The notes under the pieces are model-generated. The model was not told where the DNA came from. It did no database searches and saw only the letters and a program-made list of their open reading frames with translations. Position numbers and translations under genes: made by a program. 64,000 nt of DNA. Source: an uncultured Enterocloster sp. Lineage in GTDB: Bacteria > Bacillota > Clostridia > Lachnospirales > Lachnospiraceae. Shown here piece after piece: positions 26,065 to 35,561 of the stretch. How positions within the stretch are numbered: the stretch's first letter is position 1; each line of letters starts with the position of its first letter. Location of the stretch: contig CALWRY010000001.1 of the NCBI GenBank assembly GCA_944384065.1, positions 1-64,000 on the forward strand, read 5' to 3'.

Positions 26065-27978
26065 CTAATCTATGAGCGGGGCTGTTTCATTATGCGTGCT
26101 GTCCTTTTTTCCGATAAATACCATGATCGTCCGGGCCATAAGCATAACCTCCCTGGGATTCTCCAGGAGAGGCTCGCTGCCCGGCTCATAAAATCCATTT
26201 TTCTCCTCGTCGTCCGTGTTAAAAGCCGTGTACCAGGCAAGCCCCTTGGGCAGATGGGGCAGGGCAAAGGCCCTGGGCTCCCAGTGCATGTTGCAGGCCA
26301 CGTAGAAATAATTGTCCTCGCTGCCGTCCGGCTTTACGCCGTAAGCCCCGCAGTAAAAAATGCCCAGCTGCCGCCGGAAGCTCTCAAATTCCGGCCTCCA
26401 GGCCTTCACGCCGTGATAGGATACATCCGGCAGCCCTACGGAGCGGTAGTCCATGAGGGCCGGCTCCTTCTCCATGTGGAAGACCGGGTGGGCCTTCCGG
26501 AAGGCGATGGCGTATTTGGTAAATGCATATAAATCCTGGTTGGTCCGCAGAAGTCCCCAGTTGATCCAGGAGATCTCATTGTCCTGGCAGTAGGAATTGT
26601 TGTTCCCCTTCTTCGTCCTGCCGAACTCATCGCCGGCCATAATAAGGGGCGTTCCCTGGCTTAAAAGCAGGAGGAGCATGGCGTTTCTCAGCTGCTTTTT
26701 CCGCAGGGACACCACCTTTTTCTTCCGGGTCGGCCCCTCCACCCCGCAGTTCCAAGACTGATTGTAGTCCGTGCCGTCCCGATTGTCCTCCCCGTTGTCC
26801 TCATTGTGCTTCCTGTCATAGGAGACCATATCCATCATAGTGAACCCGTTGGTATTCGCCATGTAGTTGACCGTGCCGGCAGCCTCTGGATTTCTCCGGG
26901 TGTTTTTTACCAGGTTGTCCAGCTGTCCCTCATCGCCCTTTAAGAAGCTGCGCATCTCCATCATAAACTCCGGCCCGTACTCAGCCAGATGGCGGGACGC
27001 TCCCTTCTCGCTCTCCCCCCAGCCCTGGGCAAAAAGCTTTGTCTTCGTCAGGAAGGGATCCGCAGCCAGCAGATCCAGGGGAGCGTATCCCACCAGATGC
27101 ACACCGTCCACATGGTACTCCCGGACCCAGAAGCGGACCAGGTCCAGGCCGTAGGCCTGGGGCATGGAGCCGTCAAAATACAGCTCTATAATGAGCTCCA
27201 TCCCAGCTGCGTGAAGGGATTTTACCAGCTGCTTAAACTCCCGCTGCGGCGGCCTCCCTGCCCCGGCGTAGGCCGCCTTGGGGGCAAAGGCCAGGGCCGG
27301 GACATAGCCCCAGTAGTTCAGCCGCCTCCCCGGCCCAGTCTTTTCTTCAGGCGTCACGGCTTCCTCCAAAATTCCTGCCGGCATCTTCCTGGAGGGCGGC
27401 GGGATAACCTCCTCGAATTCCACCGGAGGCATGATTTCCACCGCAGTCACTCCCAGCTCCTTCATATAGGGAATTTTATCCAGAATCCCCCGGAATGTGC
27501 CCCTGTCCTCCTGGCTCACGCCGGAGGAGGCGTGCCTTGTAAAGCCCCGGACATGCATATGATAGATCACGGTGTCCTCAAAGGGGATCTCAGGATTCCT
27601 GTCGTACCCCCAGTCAAAGGCATCCTGCGCCTGACACAGGGCCCTGGGCACCTGGCTGCCGTGTTCCGGGCCAGCCCAGCGCTCCCGCTCCGCAAAGGCA
27701 CGGCCATAAGGATCCGGAACCTCCTTCCCGTCCGCCTCAAAGGTATACTCCCGATCCGCAAAACTTCCCCGGATCGTCATGCTCCACACATCCCCGATCC
27801 GCCCCTCCTGCGGAAAAGGGATCCTCTCCTGAGGCGCCTTTCTTCCCCTCCTGTAGAGCAAAAGGGCGCAGGAGGATGCCGGAGACGCAAAGGACACATG
27901 GATGCCTCCCGGAATCTCCGTAAGGCCCATGGGGTACAGCCTGCTCTCATCTGCCTCCGCTTTATATACACTCTTCAT
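26065..27978 (-). CDS. GlgX/isoamylase-like protein lacking catalytic residues
   Basis: Predicted 637-residue CBM48 plus GH13 barrel protein. Family identity is clear from the N-terminal CBM48, the YHMHVRGFTRH segment and the NxDGxxxNxSWNxGVEG stretch (about 399-415). The active site is gone, however. The nucleophile motif DGFRFD reads DGVHLV (291-296, Val for Asp). The acid/base motif AEPW reads AQGW (317-320, Gln for Glu). AHDGF reads NTNGF (375-379, Asn for Asp). The beta-3 DVVxNH motif is replaced by ELYFDG, and the loop between beta-3 and beta-4 is very short. It is therefore a probable pseudoenzyme: a glucan-binding or regulatory protein, not a debranching enzyme. The frame is open throughout, so it is not a decayed gene. 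It lies upstream of the ATPase gene, separated by 127 bases. Confidence 0.88.
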   Translation of the reverse strand: MKSVYKAEADESRLYPMGLTEIPGGIHVSFASPASSCALLLYRRGRKAPQERIPFPQEGRIGDVWSMTIRGSFADREYTFEADGKEVPDPYGRAFAERERWAGPEHGSQVPRALCQAQDAFDWGYDRNPEIPFEDTVIYHMHVRGFTRHASSGVSQEDRGTFRGILDKIPYMKELGVTAVEIMPPVEFEEVIPPPSRKMPAGILEEAVTPEEKTGPGRRLNYWGYVPALAFAPKAAYAGAGRPPQREFKQLVKSLHAAGMELIIELYFDGSMPQAYGLDLVRFWVREYHVDGVHLVGYAPLDLLAADPFLTKTKLFAQGWGESEKGASRHLAEYGPEFMMEMRSFLKGDEGQLDNLVKNTRRNPEAAGTVNYMANTNGFTMMDMVSYDRKHNEDNGEDNRDGTDYNQSWNCGVEGPTRKKKVVSLRKKQLRNAMLLLLLSQGTPLIMAGDEFGRTKKGNNNSYCQDNEISWINWGLLRTNQDLYAFTKYAIAFRKAHPVFHMEKEPALMDYRSVGLPDVSYHGVKAWRPEFESFRRQLGIFYCGAYGVKPDGSEDNYFYVACNMHWEPRAFALPHLPKGLAWYTAFNTDDEEKNGFYEPGSEPLLENPREVMLMARTIMVFIGKKDSTHNETAPLID

Positions 27979-28022
27979 TCTTTACCGCCTTCCTCAGGCC
28001 TGTGCCTGAACTGTTGCTTTTT

Positions 28023-29903
28023 TTACGTCTGCTGCGCCGCGATCTTCGCCGCCAGCTCTTCCAGATACATCCACCGCTCCATCTTCTCCTCCAAAGCGGC
28101 TTCCGCTTCCTTCTTCTCGGCCATCAGCTGATTCAGCTTGACAAAATCATGGGCAAAGGCTTCTATGTCCTTTTCCAATGCCGCGATTTTTTCTTCCAGA
28201 GCTGCGATCTCCCCTTCTATCGTCTCATAATCTTTCTGTTCCTTATAGGTGAACTTTAACTTCTGGGGCCCGCGGGTACGCTGGCCCTTTTTCTCCGAAG
28301 AAGCGGCCGCCTTTGGGCCGGTTTGTATCTTTTCCCTGGCCTCTGCCGCCTCCTGTTTTGCTTCCTCCTCGGCTGCTTTGCGGGCAGCGTAGTCCGTATA
28401 TCCGCCCTCATACTGACGCAGCCTTCCCCCTTCCTCAAAGGCAAAGATGCGCTTCATCGTGCGGTCCAGAAAATACCGGTCGTGGGATACGGCAGCCACG
28501 ATCCCCTCATAGCGGTCCAAATAATCCTCCAATATGGTCAGAGTGGCTATGTCCAGGTCGTTGGTGATCTCATCAAGCAGCAGGAAATTCGGCGAGCTGG
28601 CGAGAACCCTAAGCAGGTTCAGCCGTTTCTTCTCCCCGCCGGACAGCTTCCCAATGGGGCTGTACTGTTTCTCCGGGGGAAATAAAAACCGTTCCAGCAT
28701 GGCGGACGCGGAAATCAGCCCGTCTGCTGTCCGAATATACTCCGCTGTGTCTTTCACATAGTCAATGACTCTCTGCTCCGGATCCATGTAGGAAAAATCA
28801 ATACCTCTTTCCTGGTTGCCGTCCTCCGGCCTCTCAGAAGCAATCTCCTGGGCATAATATCCCATCTTTACCGTCTGCCCCACCATTACCTGGCCTGCGT
28901 CCGGCGGGATAATGCCGGCGATTATCTTCAGCAGGGTGGATTTTCCGCATCCGTTGGGCCCTATAAAGCCCACCCGGTCCCCTTTTAGAAATATATAGGA
29001 GAAGTCGTCCACCAGCTTTCGCTCCCCGTATCCCTTGCAGATATGCTCCAGCTCTACCGTTGTTTTTCCAAGCCTGGTGGAAATGGAACTCAACTCCACC
29101 TTTGCGTCCTGCACCGGGGCCTGCCGGTCCCGCAGCTCTTCATATCTCTGGATATGGGCTTTCTGCTTGGTGGAGCGGGCCCTTGCCCCCCGGCGGATCC
29201 ATTCCAGCTCCACCCGGAGGATGGATTGGCGCTTGCGCTCGCTGGCCGCCTCCATCTCCTCCCGTTCTGTTTTTAATTCCAGGAAGCCCGAATAATTGGT
29301 CTGGTAGCTGTAGATAGATCCCTTGTCAATCTCCACGATCCGGTTGGTGACGCTGTCCAGGAAATACCGGTCATGGGTCACCATGACCAGCGCGCCCTTC
29401 CATTTTTTCAGGTAATCCTCCAGCCAGTCCGCCATCTCGTTGTCCAGATGGTTGGTGGGCTCGTCTAAGAGCAAAATATCCGCAGGCGCAAGCAGCGCGG
29501 AAATGAGCGCCAGACGCTTCCTCTGCCCGCCGGAAAGCTGCCCCGCCGGCTGGCTGAAATCCTTAATCCCCAGCCGCGTCATCATAGCCTTGGCGTCGCT
29601 CTCTATGGTCCACCGGTTCTCCTCCGACACATTGCCGGCCAGAACGCATGCCAGACTCGGCATCGCCGGGTCAAACTCCGGGTGCTGGGGAAGATATCGA
29701 ATCACCACATGGTTGGCCGTGGTAATCGTTCCCGCATCCGGCTCCTCCAGCCCGGCCAGCATTTTTAAAAGCGTGGACTTTCCCGTTCCGTTGATTCCAA
29801 TTACGCCCACCTTCTCCCCCTCCTGAAGGGAAAAGGCAGCGTCGTCAAAGAGCAGGCGCTCTGTATAAGATTTTGTCAAGTGTTCGATGGTAAGTAAATT
29901 CAT
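28023..29903 (-). CDS. ABC-F ATPase with C-terminal coiled coil (Uup-like)
   Basis: Predicted 626-residue soluble twin-cassette ATPase. Both nucleotide domains are complete: Walker A GINGTGKS and GPNGCGKS, signatures LSGGQRKR and LSGGEKKR, Walker B LLLDEPTNHLD and LLLDEITNDLD, and HDRYFLD. A charged inter-domain linker and a coiled-coil C-terminal extension (about 540-626) match the Uup group, which acts on ribosomes and branched DNA or translation. No membrane partner is encoded. The start follows AAGGA. Confidence 0.92.
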   Translation of the reverse strand: MNLLTIEHLTKSYTERLLFDDAAFSLQEGEKVGVIGINGTGKSTLLKMLAGLEEPDAGTITTANHVVIRYLPQHPEFDPAMPSLACVLAGNVSEENRWTIESDAKAMMTRLGIKDFSQPAGQLSGGQRKRLALISALLAPADILLLDEPTNHLDNEMADWLEDYLKKWKGALVMVTHDRYFLDSVTNRIVEIDKGSIYSYQTNYSGFLELKTEREEMEAASERKRQSILRVELEWIRRGARARSTKQKAHIQRYEELRDRQAPVQDAKVELSSISTRLGKTTVELEHICKGYGERKLVDDFSYIFLKGDRVGFIGPNGCGKSTLLKIIAGIIPPDAGQVMVGQTVKMGYYAQEIASERPEDGNQERGIDFSYMDPEQRVIDYVKDTAEYIRTADGLISASAMLERFLFPPEKQYSPIGKLSGGEKKRLNLLRVLASSPNFLLLDEITNDLDIATLTILEDYLDRYEGIVAAVSHDRYFLDRTMKRIFAFEEGGRLRQYEGGYTDYAARKAAEEEAKQEAAEAREKIQTGPKAAASSEKKGQRTRGPQKLKFTYKEQKDYETIEGEIAALEEKIAALEKDIEAFAHDFVKLNQLMAEKKEAEAALEEKMERWMYLEELAAKIAAQQT

Positions 29904-29928
29904 ATCGTCTGTCCTTTTCCGTAAGCAT

Positions 29929-30684
29929 TCAGGCGAGGACCAGCTCCACCGGGCAGTGGTCCGATCCCATCACCTCCGTGTGGATGGCTGCAGATACCAG
30001 TCTGTCTTTTAAGCTCTCTGACACACAGAAATAGTCAATGCGCCACCCGGCGTTCTTCTCCCTGGCCTTGAACCGGTAGGACCACCAGGAATAGATGCCC
30101 TCCTTGTCCGGATAAAAATACCGGAAGGTGTCGATAAAGCCCGCTGCCAGCAGATCCGTAAACTTTCCCCTCTCCTCGTCGGTAAAGCCCGCGTTCTTAC
30201 GGTTGGTCTTGGGATTCTTTAAATCAATCTCTCTGTGGGCCACATTCAGATCTCCGCAGAAAACCACCGGCTTCTTTGCCTCCAGCCCCTTCAGATAGGC
30301 CAAAAAGGCGTCCTCCCACTCCATGCGATAGTCAAGCCTTGCCAGCCCGTCCTGGGAGTTGGGCGTATAGCAGGTAATCACATAATACTCGGGAAACTCT
30401 GCGGTAATCACCCGGCCCTCATGGTCGTGCTCCTCCGCTCCGATACCATAGGTCACGGTGAGGGGCTCCTCCTTAGTGAACATGGCCGTCCCGGAATACC
30501 CCTTTTTCTCCGCGTAATTCCAGTATTGGTGCCAGCCCGGCAGATCCAGGGAAATCTGGCCCTCCTGCAGCTTGCTCTCCTGGATGCAGAAAATATCCGC
30601 GTCCGCCTCCTTAAAATACTCCAAAAATCCCTTTCCCACACAGGCCCGCAGGCCATTTACATTCCAGGAAATCAGTTTTCTCAT
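29929..30684 (-). CDS. xth: Exodeoxyribonuclease III (AP endonuclease)
   Basis: Predicted 251-residue metal-dependent nuclease of the EEP superfamily, for base-excision repair at abasic sites. Motifs are complete: SWNVNGLRA, the catalytic Glu in CIQESKL, the YTPNSQ stretch, [13 protein letters not shown] and the terminal SDHCPVEL. The ATG at 30684 has GGAGGG eight bases upstream. It lies 15 bases after luxS on the same strand, so the two are likely co-transcribed. Confidence 0.95.
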   Translation of the reverse strand: MRKLISWNVNGLRACVGKGFLEYFKEADADIFCIQESKLQEGQISLDLPGWHQYWNYAEKKGYSGTAMFTKEEPLTVTYGIGAEEHDHEGRVITAEFPEYYVITCYTPNSQDGLARLDYRMEWEDAFLAYLKGLEAKKPVVFCGDLNVAHREIDLKNPKTNRKNAGFTDEERGKFTDLLAAGFIDTFRYFYPDKEGIYSWWSYRFKAREKNAGWRIDYFCVSESLKDRLVSAAIHTEVMGSDHCPVELVLA

Positions 30685-30698
30685 CGAAATTACCCTCC

Positions 30699-31184
30699 TC
30701 ACTGCGGATACGTCAGTCTCGGCTCCGGAAAGCTGTCAATATTTTTCAGCACCTTCAGATACCGTCTGGCCCAGTAATTGGCCATGGGCAGATTCATGTC
30801 CAGGTAATTGCCGCAGTCCATGGGGGAGGCACCGGGAATCTCCCCCTCGTAGGCTGCGATAAATTCATACATCTCCGTCACCAAAGGCAGCATCTGCCGG
30901 GATTCATAATCCCCAGCCAAGAGCAGATAAAAGCCCGTCCTGCATCCCATGGGACCGAAATACACAATTTTGTCCTTATACTCCGGGTGATTGCGCAGAA
31001 AGGTGGCCCCCAGATGCTCGATGGCGTGAACCTCCGCCGTGTTCATCACAGGCTCCTCATTGGGGGAGGTCATCCGCAGATCAAAGGTAGTCACCACTCC
31101 CTCCCCCACCTTGTCCTTCCGGGATACATAGACCCCTGGCTGCAGCTTGATATGGTTAATTGTAAAGCTTGCAATTTTCTCCAT
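30699..31184 (-). CDS. luxS: S-ribosylhomocysteine lyase
   Basis: Predicted 161-residue iron/zinc enzyme that cleaves S-ribosylhomocysteine to homocysteine and the AI-2 precursor DPD. The metal ligands are His53 and His57 in HAIEH and Cys124 in PMDCGNY; the catalytic Cys81 is in MGCRTGFY. Length is normal. It serves the activated methyl cycle and may support AI-2 signalling. No SAM riboswitch is seen in the 24-base gap upstream. Confidence 0.97.
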   Translation of the reverse strand: MEKIASFTINHIKLQPGVYVSRKDKVGEGVVTTFDLRMTSPNEEPVMNTAEVHAIEHLGATFLRNHPEYKDKIVYFGPMGCRTGFYLLLAGDYESRQMLPLVTEMYEFIAAYEGEIPGASPMDCGNYLDMNLPMANYWARRYLKVLKNIDSFPEPRLTYPQ

Positions 31185-31208
31185 CTGTTCTCTCCTTTAT
31201 TTTACCCT

Positions 31209-33452
31209 CTAATCCTCCAAACCTGTAAGAAATTTTCCACAGGCCTGGTCATCATAATTGTAGATATACACATAATTGCCGCTGAGCCTTGTGTAAAACC
31301 AGTGGCCCACGGTTCCAATCCGGCCCCGCGTATCGTCTTCCAGCTTTTTTATCTGCTTCCCCTCGTGATAGAGCAGCACATAATCCTCGCCCTCGTCAAA
31401 GACCTGAAGATACGAAACCTGGCTGTCCACCTGATAAGGCGCCCGCCAAAAGTTGTTTTCTTCCTCCCTGGGCCTGCGCTCATAGGAAAACATATACTCC
31501 CCCAGAGCCGTATAGTAATGCTCCGTCCGTCCCTGTGTGAGAATCATCACCGGAGGCGCTGCATCGGAAGCGTAAAATACCTGCACGTCCTCCGGCTTGC
31601 AGCCATGGGCAGCCAGAATTTCCGGGTGGTTATCCGAAAAGGAGTAGGCCAGCTCATAGATGCTGTCCTCTGTGGGTTCGGACTGCTCCCCCTTCTCCAC
31701 CCATCGCCTCTCTTTTAAGGAGTAGGTTCTTCCAAGCATAGTGCGCGTATCCATAAGGGCCAGCTCTGCGTCCGCATCCGCCTCCCTGAAGGTGCCCAGC
31801 CCGTCCAGCGAGGCGTACCGGATGAAATCCAAAAGCCGCAGCTTCCCGTCAAGCACCGCTACCCCGGATTCCCCAAAGAGGTACCGTCCGGAGGCCAGAA
31901 GCACCTTCCCCTCAGGCAGGGGTAGCTCCCCCTCGAAATCATCTCCGTCCTCCAAGCCTATCTCCCTGGCCGCATCCGAGACGCCCACATATCCCAGCCC
32001 ATTTATAAGGCCCTGCCCGTCCTCGCTGGTAAGCCATTCGTACAGGATCCGGGCCGGGTGGTCCTCTGAAAGATAAGAGGGAATCGCCGCATAAAAGTCA
32101 TTGACGAAGGGGTAGCTCCCCTCCCGTATGGAGCTGCGATCCGGCATCACCCCGTCCACAGCCATGAATTTTAATTCCGGCCGCTCGTACATATTGCTGG
32201 CATAATAGTAGACCGAGTAGCCAACGGCATTGCCCGTGTTGTCATAGGCGGACACCTCTTCCAGAAGCTCGCCCATTTCCTGAACCACAAACTCACTGGG
32301 AGCCTCGGCCATGGCCGTATCCTTCATCACCAGCTTTTCCATCAAGTTCTGGCTCCCGGAATTTTCCGGTCTCTGAAAGGCAAGGATCTCCTGATCCTCA
32401 CCCCCGGCTTCCCGCCAGTTTTTGATGCGGCCGCTGTAGATGTCCACAATCTGCCCCGCAGTCAGGCCGGAGAGCGGGTTTGACTGGTTCGCCATAAAAA
32501 CCAGGGCGTCCCGCCCGATGGGCTTTATCTCCACCCTGTCCCCCAGGGCATCCAGATCCGCCTTTAAGGCCTCGCTGGGCTCATAGGCAATCACCAGCTC
32601 CGTACCGCCGTCATAGGGATCCCGGACATTGCTCATCAGGCTCACCCAGGCGCTGCTGGTCTTCCCGTGGTAAATAGCTGCCTCCGCCTCCTGCTCACCC
32701 GCTCCCGTGCACAGGCGGTACAGGGCGTAGGACAAAGGCAGGGTGGCTGTGGAGCCGTTGATGGTGGGGAATTCCTGGATGCTCACTGCCGGGACGTGAA
32801 TGGGACCGCCTTTTTTCTCCTTCTCCAGCTCCAAAAGGAGCTTTAAATTGGCAAGCTCCGTCTCGTTTAAAACACCAGCGTCAAAATTTTCTGCGGCCGC
32901 CTCTCCCCGGTACCAGTTCTTCGACTCAAAATGCTTCTGCAGATCCGGGCTGGTGAATTTTCTCCCGTGAACCGCGTAAATCTCATTCCGGGCCAGGCGC
33001 AGCTCCTCTTCGCCAAGACCGGAGAGCTCATCCCTGGTATATACATGCTCCGCACTGTCTGGCAGGATGTAGTCGTCCTCCGATGTACCAATCCTCTGGG
33101 CCCATGGGGATTGGGAGGACGGAAGCTGGGACGCTGGAGATTTGTCCCCAGCAGGTTCCTTTTCTGCTGGTTTGTTTCCTGCCGGTTCATTGTCAGAAGA
33201 TTCATCCACATCCGACTCTGCGCCGGTCTGCTCTTCCGTACATTTTCCTGCCGCGCCGCCGCTCCCTGCGGATGCCGGGCTTTCTGCCCGGGAACAGCCG
33301 CCCGCTGTGAGCGCGGCGGCAAGAAGCGCAGCGGCCAGGATCCCTCCTCGGATCCCCTGCTTTTTGCACAGTCTGCGGTGATGGATTTCTTTAAAATCTT
33401 TCCGTTTCTTTCTCGTAAGCCACACCCCTTTTCGGCCTGCATATAGGGCCAA
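31209..33452 (-). CDS. YARHG-domain lipoprotein with phosphate-binding-like domain
   Basis: Predicted 747 residues. A basic N terminus and hydrophobic core lead to lipobox LTAGGC (Cys53 if the TTG at 33452 is the start; a GTG at 33425 is also possible). A Ser/Asp/Glu/Lys linker follows, then a YARHG domain (about 137-200, RNEIYAVHGRKF), which is an extracellular, probably wall-associated module. Next is a PstS-like type II solute-binding domain (about 225-490, with TINGSTATLPLSYALY and the SGSQN loop), then a C-terminal region of about 230 residues not recognised. No phosphate transporter permease lies nearby, so a sensor or scavenging role is possible. The start is uncertain. Confidence 0.8.
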   Translation of the reverse strand: MALYAGRKGVWLTRKKRKDFKEIHHRRLCKKQGIRGGILAAALLAAALTAGGCSRAESPASAGSGGAAGKCTEEQTGAESDVDESSDNEPAGNKPAEKEPAGDKSPASQLPSSQSPWAQRIGTSEDDYILPDSAEHVYTRDELSGLGEEELRLARNEIYAVHGRKFTSPDLQKHFESKNWYRGEAAAENFDAGVLNETELANLKLLLELEKEKKGGPIHVPAVSIQEFPTINGSTATLPLSYALYRLCTGAGEQEAEAAIYHGKTSSAWVSLMSNVRDPYDGGTELVIAYEPSEALKADLDALGDRVEIKPIGRDALVFMANQSNPLSGLTAGQIVDIYSGRIKNWREAGGEDQEILAFQRPENSGSQNLMEKLVMKDTAMAEAPSEFVVQEMGELLEEVSAYDNTGNAVGYSVYYYASNMYERPELKFMAVDGVMPDRSSIREGSYPFVNDFYAAIPSYLSEDHPARILYEWLTSEDGQGLINGLGYVGVSDAAREIGLEDGDDFEGELPLPEGKVLLASGRYLFGESGVAVLDGKLRLLDFIRYASLDGLGTFREADADAELALMDTRTMLGRTYSLKERRWVEKGEQSEPTEDSIYELAYSFSDNHPEILAAHGCKPEDVQVFYASDAAPPVMILTQGRTEHYYTALGEYMFSYERRPREEENNFWRAPYQVDSQVSYLQVFDEGEDYVLLYHEGKQIKKLEDDTRGRIGTVGHWFYTRLSGNYVYIYNYDDQACGKFLTGLED

Positions 33453-33469
33453 TTTTTCTCGTTTTCCAC

Positions 33470-33520
33470 TTTATCGCCGGTTTTTTATCGCCGCTTTTTA
33501 TCGCCGGTTTTTATCGCCGC
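33470..33520. repeat. Four tandem TTTTATCGCCG iterons
   Basis: Units of 11, 14, 13 and 13 bases, alternating TTTATCGCCGG and TTTATCGCCGC, lie 17 bases upstream of the lipoprotein start. They could be a binding array or replication slippage; no protein partner is evident. Confidence 0.75.
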
Positions 33521-33622
33521 TATAGGTAAAAATGTTAATTGCAGAATGGTTCGGATCATATTCTTCCCAAACTGTGGGCTCCTGCCATCCTTGCCGCGCC
33601 CATACATCTGGCATTCGAAACT

Positions 33623-33656
33623 CAAAAAGGGGCGCCCCGTCTCCGGGACACCCCTC
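33623..33656 (-). terminator. Terminator of the 33701-35338 ABC-F gene
   Basis: On the minus strand 12-nt arms (AGGGGTGTCCCG and CGGGGCGCCCCT, one mismatch) around a 4-nt loop are followed by TTTTT. Confidence 0.8.
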
Positions 33657-33700
33657 TGCCTGCCGTCATGAAAGGTTTCCCATTTCCGCACAGGATTCTA

Positions 33701-35338
33701 TCAATCGTCTTCCTCGTCGCTCTCTGCCACAGTAAAGGTAAAGCGCTTCCTGGCCATGGCGTCGCTCTCTAAGTATTCATCGTAGGTGGTGATCTTGTCG
33801 ATCAGCTTTCCGTTAATAATCTCCATAATCCGGTTGGCTGTGGTCTGCACAATCTGATGATCCCGGGAGGAGAAAATCAGCACGCCCGGGAACTTGATAA
33901 GGCCCCGGTTTAAGGCGTCGATGGACTCCATATCCAGATGGTCCGTGGGCTCATCCAGCATCAGCACATTGGCCCCGGAGATCATCAGCTTGGAGAGCAT
34001 GCAGCGCACCTTCTCACCTCCGGAGAGCACCTTCACCTTTTTCACTCCGTCCTCGCCGGCAAAGAGCATCCGTCCCAAAAATCCCCGCACATAGGTCACA
34101 TCCTTTTCCGGGGAATACTGGGTCAGCCACTCCACAATAGTATCGTCATTGGCAAACTCCGCAGAGTTGTCCTTGGGGAAATAGGACTGGGTAGTGGTGA
34201 GCCCCCACTTATAGCTGCCGGAATCCGGCTCCATCTCCCCGGAAAGGATCTGGAAGAGCACGGTCTTGGCCCGCTCATTGGGCCCCACCAATGCCACCTT
34301 GTCCTCCCGTCCCAGGATGAAGGAAATGTCATCCAGGATCTTCTCCCCGTCAATGGTCTTGCTTAAGTGCTCCACGGTGAGCACCTCATTTCCAATCTCC
34401 CTGAAGGGCCGGAAATCAATGTAGGGGTACTTCCGGCTGGAGGGCTTGATGTCGTCCAGCTCAATCTTCTCCAGGGCGCGCTTCCTGGATGTGGCCTGCT
34501 TGGACTTGGAGGCATTGGCGGAGAATCGCTGAATAAACTCCTGAAGCTCCTTGATCTTCTCCTCCTTCTTGCGGTTGGCCTCCTTCATCTGCTTGATGAT
34601 GAGCTGGCTGGACTCCACCCAGAAGTCATAGTTGCCTGCATAGAGCTGAATCTTGCCGTAGTCAATATCTGCGATCTGGGTGCAGACCTTATTTAAGAAA
34701 TAGCGGTCATGGGACACCACGATCACCGTGTTCTCAAAGTTGATGAGGAACTCCTCCAGCCAGGCGATAGCGTCCAGATCCAAATGGTTGGTGGGCTCGT
34801 CAAGAAGCAGAATATCCGGGTTGCCGAACAATGCCTGGGCGAGAAGCACCTTTACCTTCTGCGCACCCAGGAGGCTTCCCATCTGGGCGTAGTGAAGCTC
34901 TGTCTCAATGCCAAGGCCATTTAACAGGTTCTCTGCATCGGACTCCGCCTCCCAGCCGTTCATGGAGGCAAACTCACCCTCCAGCTCCGCAGCCTTGATA
35001 CCGTCCTCGTCGGTGAAGTCCTCCTTCATGTAGATGGCTTCCTTCTCCTTCATGATCTGGTACAGCCGTGCGTTTCCCATAATCACTGTGTCCAGCACAG
35101 AGTACGCGTCATATTTGAAATGATCCTGCTGCAAAAAGGAGAGCCTCTGTCCCGGCGTAATGGCCACCTCGCCGCTGGTGGGCTCCAGCTGTCCGGAGAG
35201 AATCTTCAAAAATGTAGACTTGCCCGCGCCGTTGGCGCCAATCAATCCGTAGCAGTTTCCTTCCGTAAACTTGATGTTCACATCCTCAAAAAGAGCCTTC
35301 TTGCCGACCCGAAGAGAGATATTGTTTGCACTAATCAT
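33701..35338 (-). CDS. ABC-F ATPase, YkpA/YbiT-like
   Basis: Predicted 545 residues. The first cassette has Walker A GANGAGKS and LLLDEPTNHLD but a degenerate signature (LLGAQKVK). In the second cassette Walker A is GPNERAKT, lacking the usual glycines; the signature LSGGEKVR and LMLDEPTDHLD are intact, and the switch histidine motif reads SSRDHQ instead of SHDR. Some of these departures resemble the YkpA branch of ABC-F proteins as I recall it. The linker (about 240-310) is rich in Lys/Glu. Role is probably ribosome-associated. It is monocistronic with a strong terminator. Confidence 0.85.
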   Translation of the reverse strand: MISANNISLRVGKKALFEDVNIKFTEGNCYGLIGANGAGKSTFLKILSGQLEPTSGEVAITPGQRLSFLQQDHFKYDAYSVLDTVIMGNARLYQIMKEKEAIYMKEDFTDEDGIKAAELEGEFASMNGWEAESDAENLLNGLGIETELHYAQMGSLLGAQKVKVLLAQALFGNPDILLLDEPTNHLDLDAIAWLEEFLINFENTVIVVSHDRYFLNKVCTQIADIDYGKIQLYAGNYDFWVESSQLIIKQMKEANRKKEEKIKELQEFIQRFSANASKSKQATSRKRALEKIELDDIKPSSRKYPYIDFRPFREIGNEVLTVEHLSKTIDGEKILDDISFILGREDKVALVGPNERAKTVLFQILSGEMEPDSGSYKWGLTTTQSYFPKDNSAEFANDDTIVEWLTQYSPEKDVTYVRGFLGRMLFAGEDGVKKVKVLSGGEKVRCMLSKLMISGANVLMLDEPTDHLDMESIDALNRGLIKFPGVLIFSSRDHQIVQTTANRIMEIINGKLIDKITTYDEYLESDAMARKRFTFTVAESDEEDD

Positions 35339-35424
35339 CTTTTCTTACCTTTCTAAACTATCCGTAAACTGATATGCTCCGGGGCGTGCCAATGGCGGGA
35401 ATGAATTTCCGTACACGCTCCAGG

Positions 35425-35455
35425 AAAAGAGGGGTCAAATGCCTGGCCCCTCTTT
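35425..35455 (-). terminator. Hairpin downstream of the 35562-36215 lipoprotein gene
   Basis: Twelve-nt arms AAAGAGGGGTCA / TGGCCCCTCTTT (one wobble) lie about 107 bases past the lipoprotein stop codon, with a short T tract on the minus strand. Confidence 0.5.
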
Positions 35456-35561
35456 CACTTGTTCACTATTCGATTGTACAGGGTAATTTGCCTTTTGGCA
35501 AGAGTTTTTACAAAAACTGCTTGTACCTGCCGTCTGAGCGGTTATAAATAGACGCCAGCCC

